Positions 1-8,712 of a DNA stretch of 64,000 nt are shown piece by piece. A program made the translations under genes and the position numbers. Numbering within the stretch: position 1 is the first letter of the stretch; every line of letters begins with the position of its first letter. The DNA comes from CAYWBU01 sp942491525 (GTDB lineage Bacteria > Desulfobacterota > Desulfomonilia > UBA1062). The stretch is from assembly GCA_942491525.1 (NCBI GenBank), contig CALOBW010000056.1, positions 62,001-126,000 on the forward strand, in the 5' to 3' direction. The notes under the pieces are model-generated. The model ran no database searches, was not told the origin of the DNA, and saw only the letters and a list, made by a program, of their open reading frames with translations.

Positions 1-584
1 CACTGGTTCATCATGAATACACTGTTGACCGTCTCGCCCATGATGTCGGGACGCGCATACTCATGGTGGCCGATGGTGCCGAGGTAGATCTGGCCGCGGT
101 GCAGGGTGATCAGCAGGTTGTCGTCATCCAGCGCGCGTTCGGCATCCTGGGCGGCGCTGATGGTCCGGGATGCCTGGTCATAGCCGGTGAAGTAGGCCAG
201 GAAGCCGTCGCCGACATATTTTACAGGTACGCCGTTGTGGGCCAGAACCGACTCGGTCAGGGTGTGGAAGATGCCGTTGATCCAGCGCGCCACATCCTTG
301 GGGCTCATCTGGCTGGAGCGGCTGGCAAAGTTGCGCAGGCTGGAGCAGAAGACCGTGGCCTCAAAGGTGTCCTTGTTGTCCTGTCCGCTCAGGATCCAGT
401 CGATGGAGACTCCCAGCAGTTGCGCCAGCGGTTTGAGCTGGATGATGTCCGGGGCGTTGTCTCCCCGCTCCCACTTGGAGACAGCCTGGGCCGTTATCAT
501 GAGGGAGTTGGCCAGCTGGGCCTGGGTCAGGCGGCACTTTTCACGTTGTGAGCGGATGCGGGCACCCAATTCTGCTAAATCCAT
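1..584 (-). CDS. XRE-HTH / class III nucleotide cyclase-like protein, 3' end outside window
   Basis: The gene runs off the left edge; 194 residues of its N-terminal part are visible. The ATG at 584 follows a strong GCAGGAGG ribosome site. Residues about 5-65 form an XRE-type helix-turn-helix (TQAQLANSL, AQAVSKWERG). From about residue 75 a class III adenylate/guanylate cyclase domain begins (TVFCSSLRNFAS, then KYVGDGFLAYF, then GETVN). In the family the first metal-binding Asp lies in an F-x-D-L/I-R-x-F-T motif; here that position reads Ser (SSLRNFA), while the second (GDG) is kept. The HTH suggests a DNA-binding output combined with a cyclase fold, possibly one that binds rather than makes a cyclic nucleotide; that is inference. 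The remainder of the domain cannot be seen. Confidence 0.8.
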   Translation of the reverse strand, partial: MDLAELGARIRSQREKCRLTQAQLANSLMITAQAVSKWERGDNAPDIIQLKPLAQLLGVSIDWILSGQDNKDTFEATVFCSSLRNFASRSSQMSPKDVARWINGIFHTLTESVLAHNGVPVKYVGDGFLAYFTGYDQASRTISAAQDAERALDDDNLLITLHRGQIYLGTIGHHEYARPDIMGETVNSVFMMNQ

Positions 585-625
585 AGATCCTCCTGCTGCA
601 CTTTTAGCCTATTCGGGGCATAAGC

Positions 626-1606
626 TCAAGCTGCAGGCCGCTGGGTGACGGATTGACCCATCAGCAGGCCGCTCATGACGGCGATGCACTCATCCAGGGC
701 CTGATGGGCCTGCTCGAGCAGGGCATCCATGGAGATGAAGCCGTGCACCATGCCCTCATAGCGGGTCTGTCTGACCGGCACCCCGGCCGCATTTAGTCGT
801 TTGCCGTAGATCTCGCCCTCATCGCGCAGGGGGTCAAATTCGGCCGTGATGATGATGGCCGGCGGCAGGTTGCTCAGGTCCTGGGCGGCCAAGGGTGATG
901 CATAGATGTCATTCTCGTCCGGCGCATAGACCTCCTTGGCCAGGCGCACAATCCTCTCGCTGAGGAAGAAGCCGTCCAGATACTTCTCGCGCGAGGGGGT
1001 CATGTTCTCGCTCATGTCGAGAACCGGATAGATCAAGAGCTGGCCGGCGATTGAGGGTCCCTGACGGTCGCGCGCCATTAACGAGACCGCAGCGGCCAGG
1101 GCGCCGCCGGCGCTGTCGCCGGCCACGAAGAGCGGCTGCTCAAAGTTGGCAGAGGCCCATTCGAGGGCGGCGTAGGCGTCGTTCTGGGCCGCCGGATAGG
1201 GGTGTTCGGGCGCCAGGCGGTAGCCGACTGAAATCACGGTGCAGGGCAGGTTGGCGGCGATGTAGCGGCTGATGTTTTCATGGGTGTCGATGCTGCCCAT
1301 GAAGAAGGCGCCGCCGTGGTAGAAGATCAGGACGGGGCCCCCGGCGTTGGGAGTGTAGATGCGCGCCGGAATCTCTGTCCCTGGAATGATGATGTCTTCA
1401 ATATGCTCGACTGCGCTCAGTTCGGCCATCAGGCGCGGGGCGTTCTTCTCAAACTTGGCGCGCATCGCCTGGGGTTCGCTCTCCGACATGCCGGGGTAGA
1501 GGATCAGCGGTAGTTTAAGTTTGGGATCAACGCCTTCATACTTGGCAAATGTTGCGCAGCCCGAGAGGCTCAGACCAATTATGATTAGAATCAAGAACTT
1601 TTTCAT
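626..1606 (-). CDS. alpha/beta-hydrolase-fold esterase lipoprotein (HSL family)
   Basis: A 326-residue protein of the hormone-sensitive-lipase type, expected to hydrolyse short acyl esters. The start at 1606 gives a lipoprotein signal peptide (MKKFL, hydrophobic core, LSLSGC lipobox), so it should sit anchored in an envelope membrane; a longer in-frame start at 1624 exists but weakens the signal. Visible hallmarks are the oxyanion HGG motif (FYHGGAFF), the nucleophile elbow GDSAGG, an Asp in FDPLRDEG and a His in MVHGF, which complete the catalytic triad. It is divergently transcribed from the flavoprotein at 1731. The family assignment is firm; the substrate is unknown. Confidence 0.85.
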   Translation of the reverse strand: MKKFLILIIIGLSLSGCATFAKYEGVDPKLKLPLILYPGMSESEPQAMRAKFEKNAPRLMAELSAVEHIEDIIIPGTEIPARIYTPNAGGPVLIFYHGGAFFMGSIDTHENISRYIAANLPCTVISVGYRLAPEHPYPAAQNDAYAALEWASANFEQPLFVAGDSAGGALAAAVSLMARDRQGPSIAGQLLIYPVLDMSENMTPSREKYLDGFFLSERIVRLAKEVYAPDENDIYASPLAAQDLSNLPPAIIITAEFDPLRDEGEIYGKRLNAAGVPVRQTRYEGMVHGFISMDALLEQAHQALDECIAVMSGLLMGQSVTQRPAA

Positions 1607-1730
1607 GATTTTCCTGTTTAACACAGGCGGGTCAGGCCCACCATTATTCTCTTATCGGCCGGGACATAAAAAGCTGTTCAATCCCTGTATCCAACATGTT
1701 AAATAGACCAAAAACTGACTGGAGAAACCT

Positions 1731-2288
1731 ATGAAAGTTGTTCTGATATCCGGAAGCCCCAGAAAGAATCAGGGCTCTGAAGATGTGGCCGCCAAGGCTT
1801 CAGATTATTTTGCCGGCCGCAATATTGAGACCGAGGTGGTCAAACTGAGCGAGACGCCCATTTCGCCCTGCATCCACTGTAACTTCTGTGCCAGCCATGA
1901 TCACTGCGGCCAGGATGAGGTGGCCAACAAGCTCAATGGGGTGCTGGCCGATGCCGATGCCATCATCACCATCAGCCCGGTCTACTTCGGCGGCATGACC
2001 GCCAATCTGAAGTGCGCCCTGGATAAGTCCCTGCCCCTGCGCCGCAGCGGCTTCAAACTAAAGGGCAAGGTCGGGGCAGCGATCGCCCTGGGCGGATCAC
2101 GCAATGGCGGCCAGGAGCTGGCCATCCAGTCCATGCACGCCTGGATGCTGGTGCACGGCATGGTCGTGGTGGGTGACAACAACCACTTCGGCGGCACCAT
2201 TCACCGCACCCTGGAGGATGAGGTGGGCAGCGCCACCATGCAGGCCACCTTTGAGGCCGTGGCTGATCTGCTGGAACGTCTTGGTTAG
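1731..2288 (+). CDS. NADPH-dependent FMN reductase / iron-sulfur flavoprotein family
   Basis: A 185-residue flavodoxin-fold oxidoreductase. The N-terminus carries the FMN phosphate-binding loop (GSPRKNQGSE), and residues about 44-58 hold closely spaced cysteines (CIHCNFCASHDHCG), the arrangement that in the ISF subgroup can bind an Fe-S cluster. SPVYFGGMT matches the flavin-contact loop, and the C-terminal half (GGSRNGGQE, DNNHFGG) is typical of the ISF/NADPH-dependent FMN reductase family. The ATG is preceded by ACTGGAGAAACCT, a good ribosome site. The stop overlaps the end of the convergent HD-GYP gene by 4 nt. The role is probably electron transfer or quinone/flavin reduction in the cytoplasm; partners are not apparent. 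Confidence 0.8.
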   Translation: MKVVLISGSPRKNQGSEDVAAKASDYFAGRNIETEVVKLSETPISPCIHCNFCASHDHCGQDEVANKLNGVLADADAIITISPVYFGGMTANLKCALDKSLPLRRSGFKLKGKVGAAIALGGSRNGGQELAIQSMHAWMLVHGMVVVGDNNHFGGTIHRTLEDEVGSATMQATFEAVADLLERLG

Positions 2289-4186
2289 TGGTATTTGCTG
2301 ATAATCTCGGTCAGGGTCTGGATCTTTTCAAGTGAGAAGGGCTTGTGCAGCAGCCGGTCGTAGAGGGCAACCTGCTTGGGGGCCACGTTCATGTCGGCGG
2401 TGATGCAGATCAGGCAGCAGCCTGGAAATCTGTTGCGCAGTGCCTTGGCGACCTGGTTGCCGTTGCCGTCGGGCAGATGGATGTCAATGAAGCAGATCCT
2501 GGGATTGATGGATTCATGATAGAGATGCTTCTTGAGTGAATTCAGGCTGGCAAAGGTTTTGACGTCCACCTGCATTTCGGTGGTGTCGTAGATGCCGGCC
2601 AGCATCTCTCTGATGGTGGGGTCGTCGTCCAGCACCAGGATGTCCATCTTCTGCGAGATGCGCTCAACCTCATGGAAGAGGCTCTCGGAGTGGATGGCCA
2701 CAAAATCTTCATAGTTGTTGAGGAAGAGATCCAGCAGATTGGGGTCGAAGTGGCTGCGCGGGTCGAGCCTTTCGTCGCCCTTTGACATGATGTCGTAGGC
2801 CTGCTCGTAGCTCAGGGCCTCCTTGTAGGGTCGCGTCGTAATCAATGCGTCAAAGACATCGGCAATGGCGGCGATGCGGGCCGCCAGCGGGATCTCGTCA
2901 CCTTTGAGACCGTCGGGGTAGCCGCTGCCGTCGCACTTCTCATGGTGATAGAGGGCGATCTGCAGCGCCAGGGTCAGCTCGGGGCTCTTGCCGATGATGA
3001 CCCGGCCGAACTCGGTGTGGTTTTGGATTACCTGAAACTCTTCGCGGGTCAGGCGGCCCGGCTTATTGATGATGGCGGGCGGGATGTGGATCTTGCCCAC
3101 ATCGTGCAGCTGGGCCTGGACGCGGATGGTCTCCTGATAGGTTTCGTCGGCGCCGATCAGTTCGGCAAACTTCTTACAGTAGTCGCCGATGCGCTTGGTG
3201 TGCTCGCCGGTGTCGGTGTCAAAAATTTCAGCGGTGCGGGCCAGGGCGTCCACCGAATGTTCAACCAGGTTGCCCAGGCGCGCACGCGATTCGGTCTGTT
3301 CGGTAACATCCAGCACATTGATGATGCCGGTGGCGGTATTGTTGATGTTGGTGAAGCTGAGAACGAAATCGACCCATTTGGTCTGACCGGCCTTGGTGAC
3401 GATGGTGTATTTTTCGCGGTAGGTGGTGCCGGCTTTAAGCTTGTGGGCCTGTTCCAGACTTTCGGGATGGATGATCTGCCAGATGTCCATCTGCAAGATC
3501 TCTTCGTTGCTGAAGCCCGAGAGCTCTTCGGCCGAGCGGTTGGCGTAGATCCACTGCTGGTTCTGGAACATCAGGATGGCGGTTGGTGAGGTGTCGGCCA
3601 GGATGCGGAACTTCTCCTCATTGGCGCGCAGTTCGTTGAAGAGCAGCAGGTTGCTCAGAGCGTCGGCGATCCGGTGGCCGATCTCCTTGAACATCTTGAT
3701 CTCGGGCTGAGAGAAACTGTGGCTGCCTGCGCAGTGGTGCAGGCCGAAGAGCCAGGGCTCGCCCAGACGCGGATGAATCGCCATGTGCAGCTGGGATTTG
3801 ATCTGAAACTTTGCGGCAACCTCCGGCGGCAGGGAGTTGGCCGCATCATAGGTCATCGGTTCGCCGGATATGAGGGCCGCCTTGAGCAGGCTGCGCTGGA
3901 TGTCGGTCATCGGCAGGGACTGATCCCCGACCCCCGGATATTCGGGTTTCGAGCATTCAAAGGGAATCTGCCAGCTTTCAGCATTTGGGTCGCAGGGGTG
4001 CAGCAGCCAGGTGCGGTCGCATTTGAAGATCTCCAGCGTGCAGCTGAGCACGGCCTTGAGCATCTCGTCCAGATCTTTGTTCGAGCGCACGGCTCTGTTG
4101 ATGCGCTCCATGGACTCCAGGAAACGGACGTGGTCTTCTGTTCTCGTATTATCTATTGCCATTGAATCTGCTGAATTAAATTGCAT
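2285..4186 (-). CDS. GAF-PAS-HD-GYP-receiver protein, probable c-di-GMP phosphodiesterase
   Basis: A 633-residue signalling protein with, in order, a GAF-like domain (about 30-185), a PAS domain (about 190-300), an HD-GYP domain (about 310-490) and a C-terminal receiver domain (about 510-630). The HD-GYP core is intact: HDVGK and HHEKCDGSGYP. The receiver has DDD near its start and the phosphoacceptor context CFIDIHLPDG, followed by LLHKP. HD-GYP proteins hydrolyse c-di-GMP; a receiver at the C-terminus instead of the N-terminus is less common. I chose the ATG at 4186 because a GATAAA hexamer lies 7 nt upstream of it, as at other leaderless genes here; an upstream ATG at 4234 is in frame. A PilZ protein at 29.2 kb could read the same messenger. 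Confidence 0.85.
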   Translation of the reverse strand: MQFNSADSMAIDNTRTEDHVRFLESMERINRAVRSNKDLDEMLKAVLSCTLEIFKCDRTWLLHPCDPNAESWQIPFECSKPEYPGVGDQSLPMTDIQRSLLKAALISGEPMTYDAANSLPPEVAAKFQIKSQLHMAIHPRLGEPWLFGLHHCAGSHSFSQPEIKMFKEIGHRIADALSNLLLFNELRANEEKFRILADTSPTAILMFQNQQWIYANRSAEELSGFSNEEILQMDIWQIIHPESLEQAHKLKAGTTYREKYTIVTKAGQTKWVDFVLSFTNINNTATGIINVLDVTEQTESRARLGNLVEHSVDALARTAEIFDTDTGEHTKRIGDYCKKFAELIGADETYQETIRVQAQLHDVGKIHIPPAIINKPGRLTREEFQVIQNHTEFGRVIIGKSPELTLALQIALYHHEKCDGSGYPDGLKGDEIPLAARIAAIADVFDALITTRPYKEALSYEQAYDIMSKGDERLDPRSHFDPNLLDLFLNNYEDFVAIHSESLFHEVERISQKMDILVLDDDPTIREMLAGIYDTTEMQVDVKTFASLNSLKKHLYHESINPRICFIDIHLPDGNGNQVAKALRNRFPGCCLICITADMNVAPKQVALYDRLLHKPFSLEKIQTLTEIISKYH

Positions 4187-4261
4187 AGATATGTTTATCG
4201 GTTGGATGCAGTATAAACTTTTGCCCGGATGCAAATTTATCTTGCCGTTGCGGAATAATTC

Positions 4262-4295
4262 TTGGGCTGGATATAAAATTAACGTATATGTTAAT
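4262..4295 (+). promoter_or_regulatory. promoter with overlapping palindromic operator
   Basis: TTGGGC (4262-4267), a 17-nt spacer and TATATG (4285-4290) form a plausible promoter for the downstream sugar operon. ATTAAC and GTTAAT (4278-4283 and 4290-4295) are a perfect inverted repeat overlapping the -10 hexamer, a placement expected for a repressor operator. Its core TAAC-N6-GTTA recurs upstream of the PIG-L operon at 38,964. Confidence 0.55.
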
Positions 4296-4323
4296 TGTAC
4301 ACTAGTTCAATGCAGGAGTGGTG

Positions 4324-5670
4324 ATGAAGAGTGTAATTCTGATCGGAGCGGGCGACCGGGGCCGGGGCTATGCTTCATTTGCGCTGAAGAATCCAGCGAA
4401 GCTCAAGGTTGCGGCCGTGGCTGAACCCAATGCCCAGCGGCGCCGCAGATTTGCCCGGGACCACAACTTGGGTGAGGATGCCTGTTATGAGGATTGGCGG
4501 ACAATCCTTGATCGGCCTCAGCTGGCTGACGGTGCCATTATTGCGACCCAGGATCAGATGCACGTTGATCCCTGTGTCAGGGCCCTTGAGGCCGGTTATC
4601 ATGTGCTGCTGGAGAAGCCCATGGCCCTTAATGAGGCCGACTGCCGGACGATTGCGGATGCCGCAGCAAAGAATATGCGCAGCCTCAATATCTGCCATGT
4701 GCTGCGCTATACCGGCTTCTTCCGGCAGGTTAAGGCAATTATTGATGAGGGCGTGCTGGGGGATGTCTATACGGTTTTGCATGCCGAGAATGTCACCTAT
4801 TCACATATGGCCCACTCCTATGTGCGCGGCAACTGGCGCAATTCGGAGGAAGCTTCGCCCATGATTCTGGCCAAGTGCTGTCATGACATGGATATCTTAT
4901 ACTGGCTGGTGGGCAGCCGGCCCAGGAAGATCAGCTCTTTCGGTTCCCTGCACCATTTCCGGCCGGAGAAGGCTCCCATGGGTGCGCCCCGGCGCTGCAC
5001 CGACGGCTGCCCGGCGGCCGCCAAGTGTCAGTACAATGCGGTGGAGAGCTATCTGTACGGCCGCCATATGAAGCAGACCATTGCCAAGACCGATTACAGG
5101 CCCATGAAACTGGCCATGCAGCTGCTCCTGAACCATCCTAAGCTCTGCTCAATGCTGCCGGTCATCAGGGATTATGTCATCTGGCCCGAGTGGCCCACAG
5201 CTGTGATCAGCGAGGATATATCCAGAGAGGGCATCATGAAGGCGCTGCAGGAGGGGCCATACGGCCTCTGCGTTTACCACTGCGACAATGACCAGGTGGA
5301 CCATCAGGAGACCATTATTGAGTTTGAAAACGGTACAACGGCCACCTTGCGCATGCACGGCCACTCCTACCATGAGGGTCGCACCCTGCGCATCGACGGC
5401 GAGCACGGCACCCTGCGGGGCACCTTCGGCGACGGCGGCAAGCTGGAAGTTCATCTGCACCACAGCGGCAAGTGCATAAAATATCCCGTCAGGAGCGATC
5501 TTATGGGTCACGGCGAGGGCGACTACCTGATTATGGAGCACTTCTGTGAGGTGCTGGACGGTCATCCCGGCGAAACATCGGCAGAGGAGTCGCTCATGAG
5601 CCACCTGATGTCATTTGCCGCCCATGAGGCGCGTATCAATAACAAGGTTGTGGCCTTAAATGAAAGATAA
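4324..5670 (+). CDS. Gfo/Idh/MocA-family NAD(P)-dependent oxidoreductase
   Basis: A 448-residue protein with an N-terminal Rossmann nucleotide-binding fold (ILIGAGDRGRGYA) and the Gfo/Idh signature EKPMALN near residue 100. The C-terminal dimerisation/substrate domain contains the CCHDMD segment with the His/Asp typical of the active site. A cysteine-rich insertion at about residues 224-234 (CTDGCPAAAKC) might bind a metal. The ATG at 4324 has CAGGAG five bases upstream; a GTG at 4318 lies in that site and is unlikely as a start. It is the first gene of an operon with a GNAT protein and a GH20 hexosaminidase, so the substrate is probably an N-acetylated sugar. Some members of this superfamily (GH109) use NAD for glycoside hydrolysis; that alternative cannot be excluded. 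Confidence 0.85.
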   Translation: MKSVILIGAGDRGRGYASFALKNPAKLKVAAVAEPNAQRRRRFARDHNLGEDACYEDWRTILDRPQLADGAIIATQDQMHVDPCVRALEAGYHVLLEKPMALNEADCRTIADAAAKNMRSLNICHVLRYTGFFRQVKAIIDEGVLGDVYTVLHAENVTYSHMAHSYVRGNWRNSEEASPMILAKCCHDMDILYWLVGSRPRKISSFGSLHHFRPEKAPMGAPRRCTDGCPAAAKCQYNAVESYLYGRHMKQTIAKTDYRPMKLAMQLLLNHPKLCSMLPVIRDYVIWPEWPTAVISEDISREGIMKALQEGPYGLCVYHCDNDQVDHQETIIEFENGTTATLRMHGHSYHEGRTLRIDGEHGTLRGTFGDGGKLEVHLHHSGKCIKYPVRSDLMGHGEGDYLIMEHFCEVLDGHPGETSAEESLMSHLMSFAAHEARINNKVVALNER

Positions 5671-6310
5671 GATGATCAGCTACCGCCCCTGCCGCCGTTC
5701 AGATGCCGCTGCCATCGCCGAGATCTGCTTCAAAACCGGTTATATGGGCGAGGATGCCGCGGGTCATTTTCACGACGTCAAACTCTTCGGCTATCTCTTC
5801 GGGCTCTACTATGTGCTCTTTGAGCCCGAAAACGGCTTTGTGGCTGAGGATTCCGGTCAGGTGGTTGGCTACGTCGTGGGCACGCCCGATGCGGCCGGTC
5901 TGCCGCGGCGCTTTAACCGTCAGATGCTCTGGCGGGTGGTGCTGCGGCTGATCTTCTACACCGCCTGGCGCTATCCCGGGGACCTCCTGGAGGTGCTCTA
6001 CTGGAATCACCATAACGATGAGGTCAACAGTGCGCCGCCCAGCGGCTACCCGGCCCATCTGCACATCAATATTCTGCCCGGCTATCAGCGGCTGGGCATC
6101 GGTGCAGAGCTGATCAGTCTCTTCACGGATAACCTGAAGGATCATGGCATTAATGGTGTCTACCTTGAAACATCCAACCATAACGTAAAGGCGATTCCCT
6201 TCTACAAGAAGCTGGGTTTTGATATACTGGATGAGCGCGAACAGACCCACTGGCGCGGTGTGGAAGGGCACAAGACGGTTGTATTTGGAAAGAAGCTGGA
6301 GGAGATATGA
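5660..6310 (+). CDS. GNAT-family N-acetyltransferase
   Basis: A 216-residue protein whose C-terminal half has the acetyl-CoA-binding motif A of GNAT enzymes (LHINILPGYQRLGIGAEL, about residue 130-147) and the closing N-V-K-A-I-P-F-Y-KKLGF element. It overlaps the 3' end of the oxidoreductase gene by 11 nt and its stop shares bases with the next start (ATGA), indicating translational coupling. Related domains occur next to or fused with O-GlcNAc-active hydrolases, so a role in acetylating or handling an amino sugar is reasonable, but the substrate is inferred from context only. Confidence 0.85.
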   Translation: MKDKMISYRPCRRSDAAAIAEICFKTGYMGEDAAGHFHDVKLFGYLFGLYYVLFEPENGFVAEDSGQVVGYVVGTPDAAGLPRRFNRQMLWRVVLRLIFYTAWRYPGDLLEVLYWNHHNDEVNSAPPSGYPAHLHINILPGYQRLGIGAELISLFTDNLKDHGINGVYLETSNHNVKAIPFYKKLGFDILDEREQTHWRGVEGHKTVVFGKKLEEI

Positions 6311-7728
6311 TAAACGTTATCCCCAAACCGCAGAAGGTTATCCCGGGCGAAGGTGCATTTACCTTCAGGAATGATGATGACATAAGGCAGGAACTGGACA
6401 GTTCCATTACTGGAGAAGAGGCCTATCGCTTAAGCATCAAGCCTGACGGAATTACATTGAAGGCCTCGACGCCAACTGGCCTCTTCCGGGGCACCATGAC
6501 CATCCGCCAGCTTGCAGATGAGAGCAGTGAACTGCCCTGCTGCGAGATTGAAGATGCTCCGCGCTTTGCCTGGCGCGGCGTCAATCTGGATTGCGGCCGC
6601 CACTTCATGGAAGTTGACTTCATCAAGAAGCAGCTCGATATCATGGCCTATTATAAGATGAATGTTCTGCACTGGCTCTTGAGCCAGGATCAGGGCTGGC
6701 GCATCCAGATTAAGAAGCATCCCAAGCTGACCGAGATCGGCGCCTGGCGCGAGGAGATCAAGCCTCACGGCGGATTCTACACCCATGATGATGTGCGTGA
6801 GATTGTCTCTTACGCCGCAGAGCGCCACATCATGGTTGTGCCCGAGATCGATATGCCCGGACACTGCCTCGCGGCTCTGGCTGTCTATCCGGAACTCTCC
6901 TGCAGCGGCGGGCCCTTTAAAATTACATCCAATGGCGGCATCTACAAGGATGTCTACTGCGCCGGAAAGGAGGAACCATTCGACTTCCTTGAGGATGTTT
7001 TGAGCGAGGTCATGGAGCTCTTCCCTGCGCCCTACATCCATGTGGGTTGCGATGAGTGTCCCAAGGCGCGCTGGAAAAAATGTCCGCTCTGTCAGGAGCG
7101 CATCAAAAAAGAAGGTCTGAAGGATGAGCATGAGCTGCAGAGCTACTTTGTAAAGCGCATGGAGAAGTTCATCACCGCTAAAGGCAAAACCCTGATCGGC
7201 TGGGATGAGATCCTAGAGGGCGGCCTGCCCGAGACTGCCATCGTGCAGTCCTGGCGCGGTGTCAGCGGTGCAATTGAGGCGGTTAAGCAAGGACATAAAT
7301 CCATTGTTTCTCCTACAACCCATACCTATTTTGACTACCCCCTGGCCCGCACCGATATCAAACAGGTCTACTCATTTGATCCGGTTCCCAAGGGGTGCGA
7401 CCCCGGGATGATTCTGGGCTCCGAAGCCAACATGTGGACCGAATATGCGCCCCAGCACCATGTAGAAAGAAAACTCTATCCGCGCGCCATCACATTGGCC
7501 GAGGTTCTCTGGTCACAGCCCGAAAGTTTTGACAAGTTCAGGGAGCGCCTGCGGGCTCATTACCCCAGGCTGGACAGAATGAAGGTCAATTACGGCAAAG
7601 AGGGCGAGCCCAAGATTATGCTCTACAAATGGGCCCTCAAAGATGTGCGTGATTTCTTTAAAATCCTCAAAGAGGACCGAGCCACAGCAATCTCACTACT
7701 GCGCCAGGAATTGGGCCTGAAACCATGA
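6307..7728 (+). CDS. GH20 family beta-N-acetylhexosaminidase
   Basis: A 473-residue glycoside hydrolase that should release terminal beta-linked GlcNAc or GalNAc. The order is a short N-terminal alpha/beta domain (to about residue 85) and a GH20 TIM barrel beginning with FAWRGVNLDCGRHF. The catalytic Asp-Glu pair is present in HVGCDE at about residues 244-249 (usual form H-x-G-G-D-E, so one Gly is Cys). Other barrel landmarks are VPEIDMPGH, LIGWDEIL, a W in QSWRG and NMWTEY near the C-terminal end. No signal peptide is seen, so it probably acts on imported oligosaccharides in the cytoplasm. It is the third gene of the operon, starting inside the GNAT stop. Confidence 0.92.
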   Translation: MINVIPKPQKVIPGEGAFTFRNDDDIRQELDSSITGEEAYRLSIKPDGITLKASTPTGLFRGTMTIRQLADESSELPCCEIEDAPRFAWRGVNLDCGRHFMEVDFIKKQLDIMAYYKMNVLHWLLSQDQGWRIQIKKHPKLTEIGAWREEIKPHGGFYTHDDVREIVSYAAERHIMVVPEIDMPGHCLAALAVYPELSCSGGPFKITSNGGIYKDVYCAGKEEPFDFLEDVLSEVMELFPAPYIHVGCDECPKARWKKCPLCQERIKKEGLKDEHELQSYFVKRMEKFITAKGKTLIGWDEILEGGLPETAIVQSWRGVSGAIEAVKQGHKSIVSPTTHTYFDYPLARTDIKQVYSFDPVPKGCDPGMILGSEANMWTEYAPQHHVERKLYPRAITLAEVLWSQPESFDKFRERLRAHYPRLDRMKVNYGKEGEPKIMLYKWALKDVRDFFKILKEDRATAISLLRQELGLKP

Positions 7729-7729
7729 A

Positions 7730-8308
7730 TTAAGCTTGTAGCTGATGGATCTGCGCATAGCGGAAGCAGTCAACCGTGTGGTCATTGACCATGCCCACGG
7801 CCTGCATGAAGGCGTAACAGATGGTTGAGCCGACGAAGGTGAAGCCCAGGCGCTTTAACTCCTTGCTCATCTTGTCGGAGATGGGCGTATTGGCCGGGAT
7901 CTCGGCCAGGCTCCTGAAACTGTTCTGGATTGGCTGGCCATCCACAAACTGCCAGATGTAGTGATCGAAGCTGCCGTGCTGTTCCTGAATGTTGAGGAAG
8001 GCGCGCGCATTCTTGGTGGCTGCGGCCACCTTGAGGCGGTTGCGCACGATGCCGGGGTTGTTGAGCAGCTCGGCGACTTTTTTATCATCATAGGCTGCAA
8101 TTTTCTGGGCCTCGAAATTGTCAAAGGCGCGGCGATAGTTCTCGCGCTTGTTGAGGATCGTACTCCAGCTCAGGCCGGCCTGGGCGCCCTCCAGGATCAG
8201 AAATTCAAAGAGCAGCCGGTCGTCATGCACGGGCACGCCCCACTCCTGATCGTGGTAGTCTAGGTAGAGCGGATTGTCGATCGGGGCCCATGGACATCGT
8301 TTTAGCAT
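7730..8308 (-). CDS. tag: DNA-3-methyladenine glycosylase I
   Basis: A 192-residue base-excision repair enzyme that removes 3-methyladenine. It begins CPW and keeps the family features YHDQEWG, GAQAGLSW, FVGSTICYAFMQA and the C-terminal NDHTVDC; the first Cys, the His of YHD, and the terminal His and Cys are the zinc ligands of the family. I chose the ATG at 8308 because the conserved sequence starts there; the longer frame upstream shows no homology and the promoter at 8316-8343 lies inside it. The gene is convergent with the GH20 gene and borders the integrated element. Confidence 0.92.
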   Translation of the reverse strand: MLKRCPWAPIDNPLYLDYHDQEWGVPVHDDRLLFEFLILEGAQAGLSWSTILNKRENYRRAFDNFEAQKIAAYDDKKVAELLNNPGIVRNRLKVAAATKNARAFLNIQEQHGSFDHYIWQFVDGQPIQNSFRSLAEIPANTPISDKMSKELKRLGFTFVGSTICYAFMQAVGMVNDHTVDCFRYAQIHQLQA

Positions 8309-8315
8309 GCAGTTG

Positions 8316-8343
8316 TTTATAGCTGAAAATATGCGAATGTCTA
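8316..8343 (-). promoter_or_regulatory. promoter of tag, leaderless arrangement
   Basis: On the minus strand TAGACA, a 16-nt spacer and TATAAA are followed by exactly 7 nt and then the ATG at 8308. No Shine-Dalgarno sequence intervenes, so transcription should begin at or next to the start codon. Confidence 0.55.
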
Positions 8344-8460
8344 TGGCGTATTGGGTTGATAAAGGGTGGGATGCGCGTTGGTGAACGGTTACGCGCACCC
8401 CTGATGTTGGGTGTGATTTAAAAGATAATAGGGACAGCTGAGATGTCAATGGGTTGATGT

Positions 8461-8492
8461 AAATAAAAGAAAAGCCCGACATAATGTCGAGC
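8461..8492 (-). terminator. rho-independent terminator, original tRNA-fMet terminator
   Basis: Read on the minus strand, a hairpin (GCTCGACA/TGTCGGGC, short loop) is followed by TTTTCTTTTATTT. It lies just downstream of the orphaned 3' tRNA copy, so before integration it would have terminated the tRNA-fMet transcript. Confidence 0.65.
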
Positions 8493-8495
8493 TGT

Positions 8496-8548
<53 letters not shown>

Positions 8549-8712
8549 ACCAGAGAATGTTTATTTGTACTGGTTTGTATAGGGAAAGTTCTCTTGATAT
8601 ATTATCTTTAATAACGGTATCTTATCTTGAAAATCTTTAATATGCGCTTGCATGGTTAATGCTGAAGTACTACTATGTGTGTGGGGATTAATGTGGGGAA
8701 TAGGGATTAACT
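8549..8712. other. integrase-proximal noncoding end of the element
   Basis: Together with 8309-8548 this makes about 400 bp without a gene. It is AT-rich. Its right part contains two direct TGTGGGGA repeats (8680-8687 and 8692-8699), 12 bp apart start to start, placed just upstream of the integrase ATG. An identical pair with the same spacing lies at the other end of the element (21763-21782), so they are candidate integrase arm sites. Confidence 0.5.
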
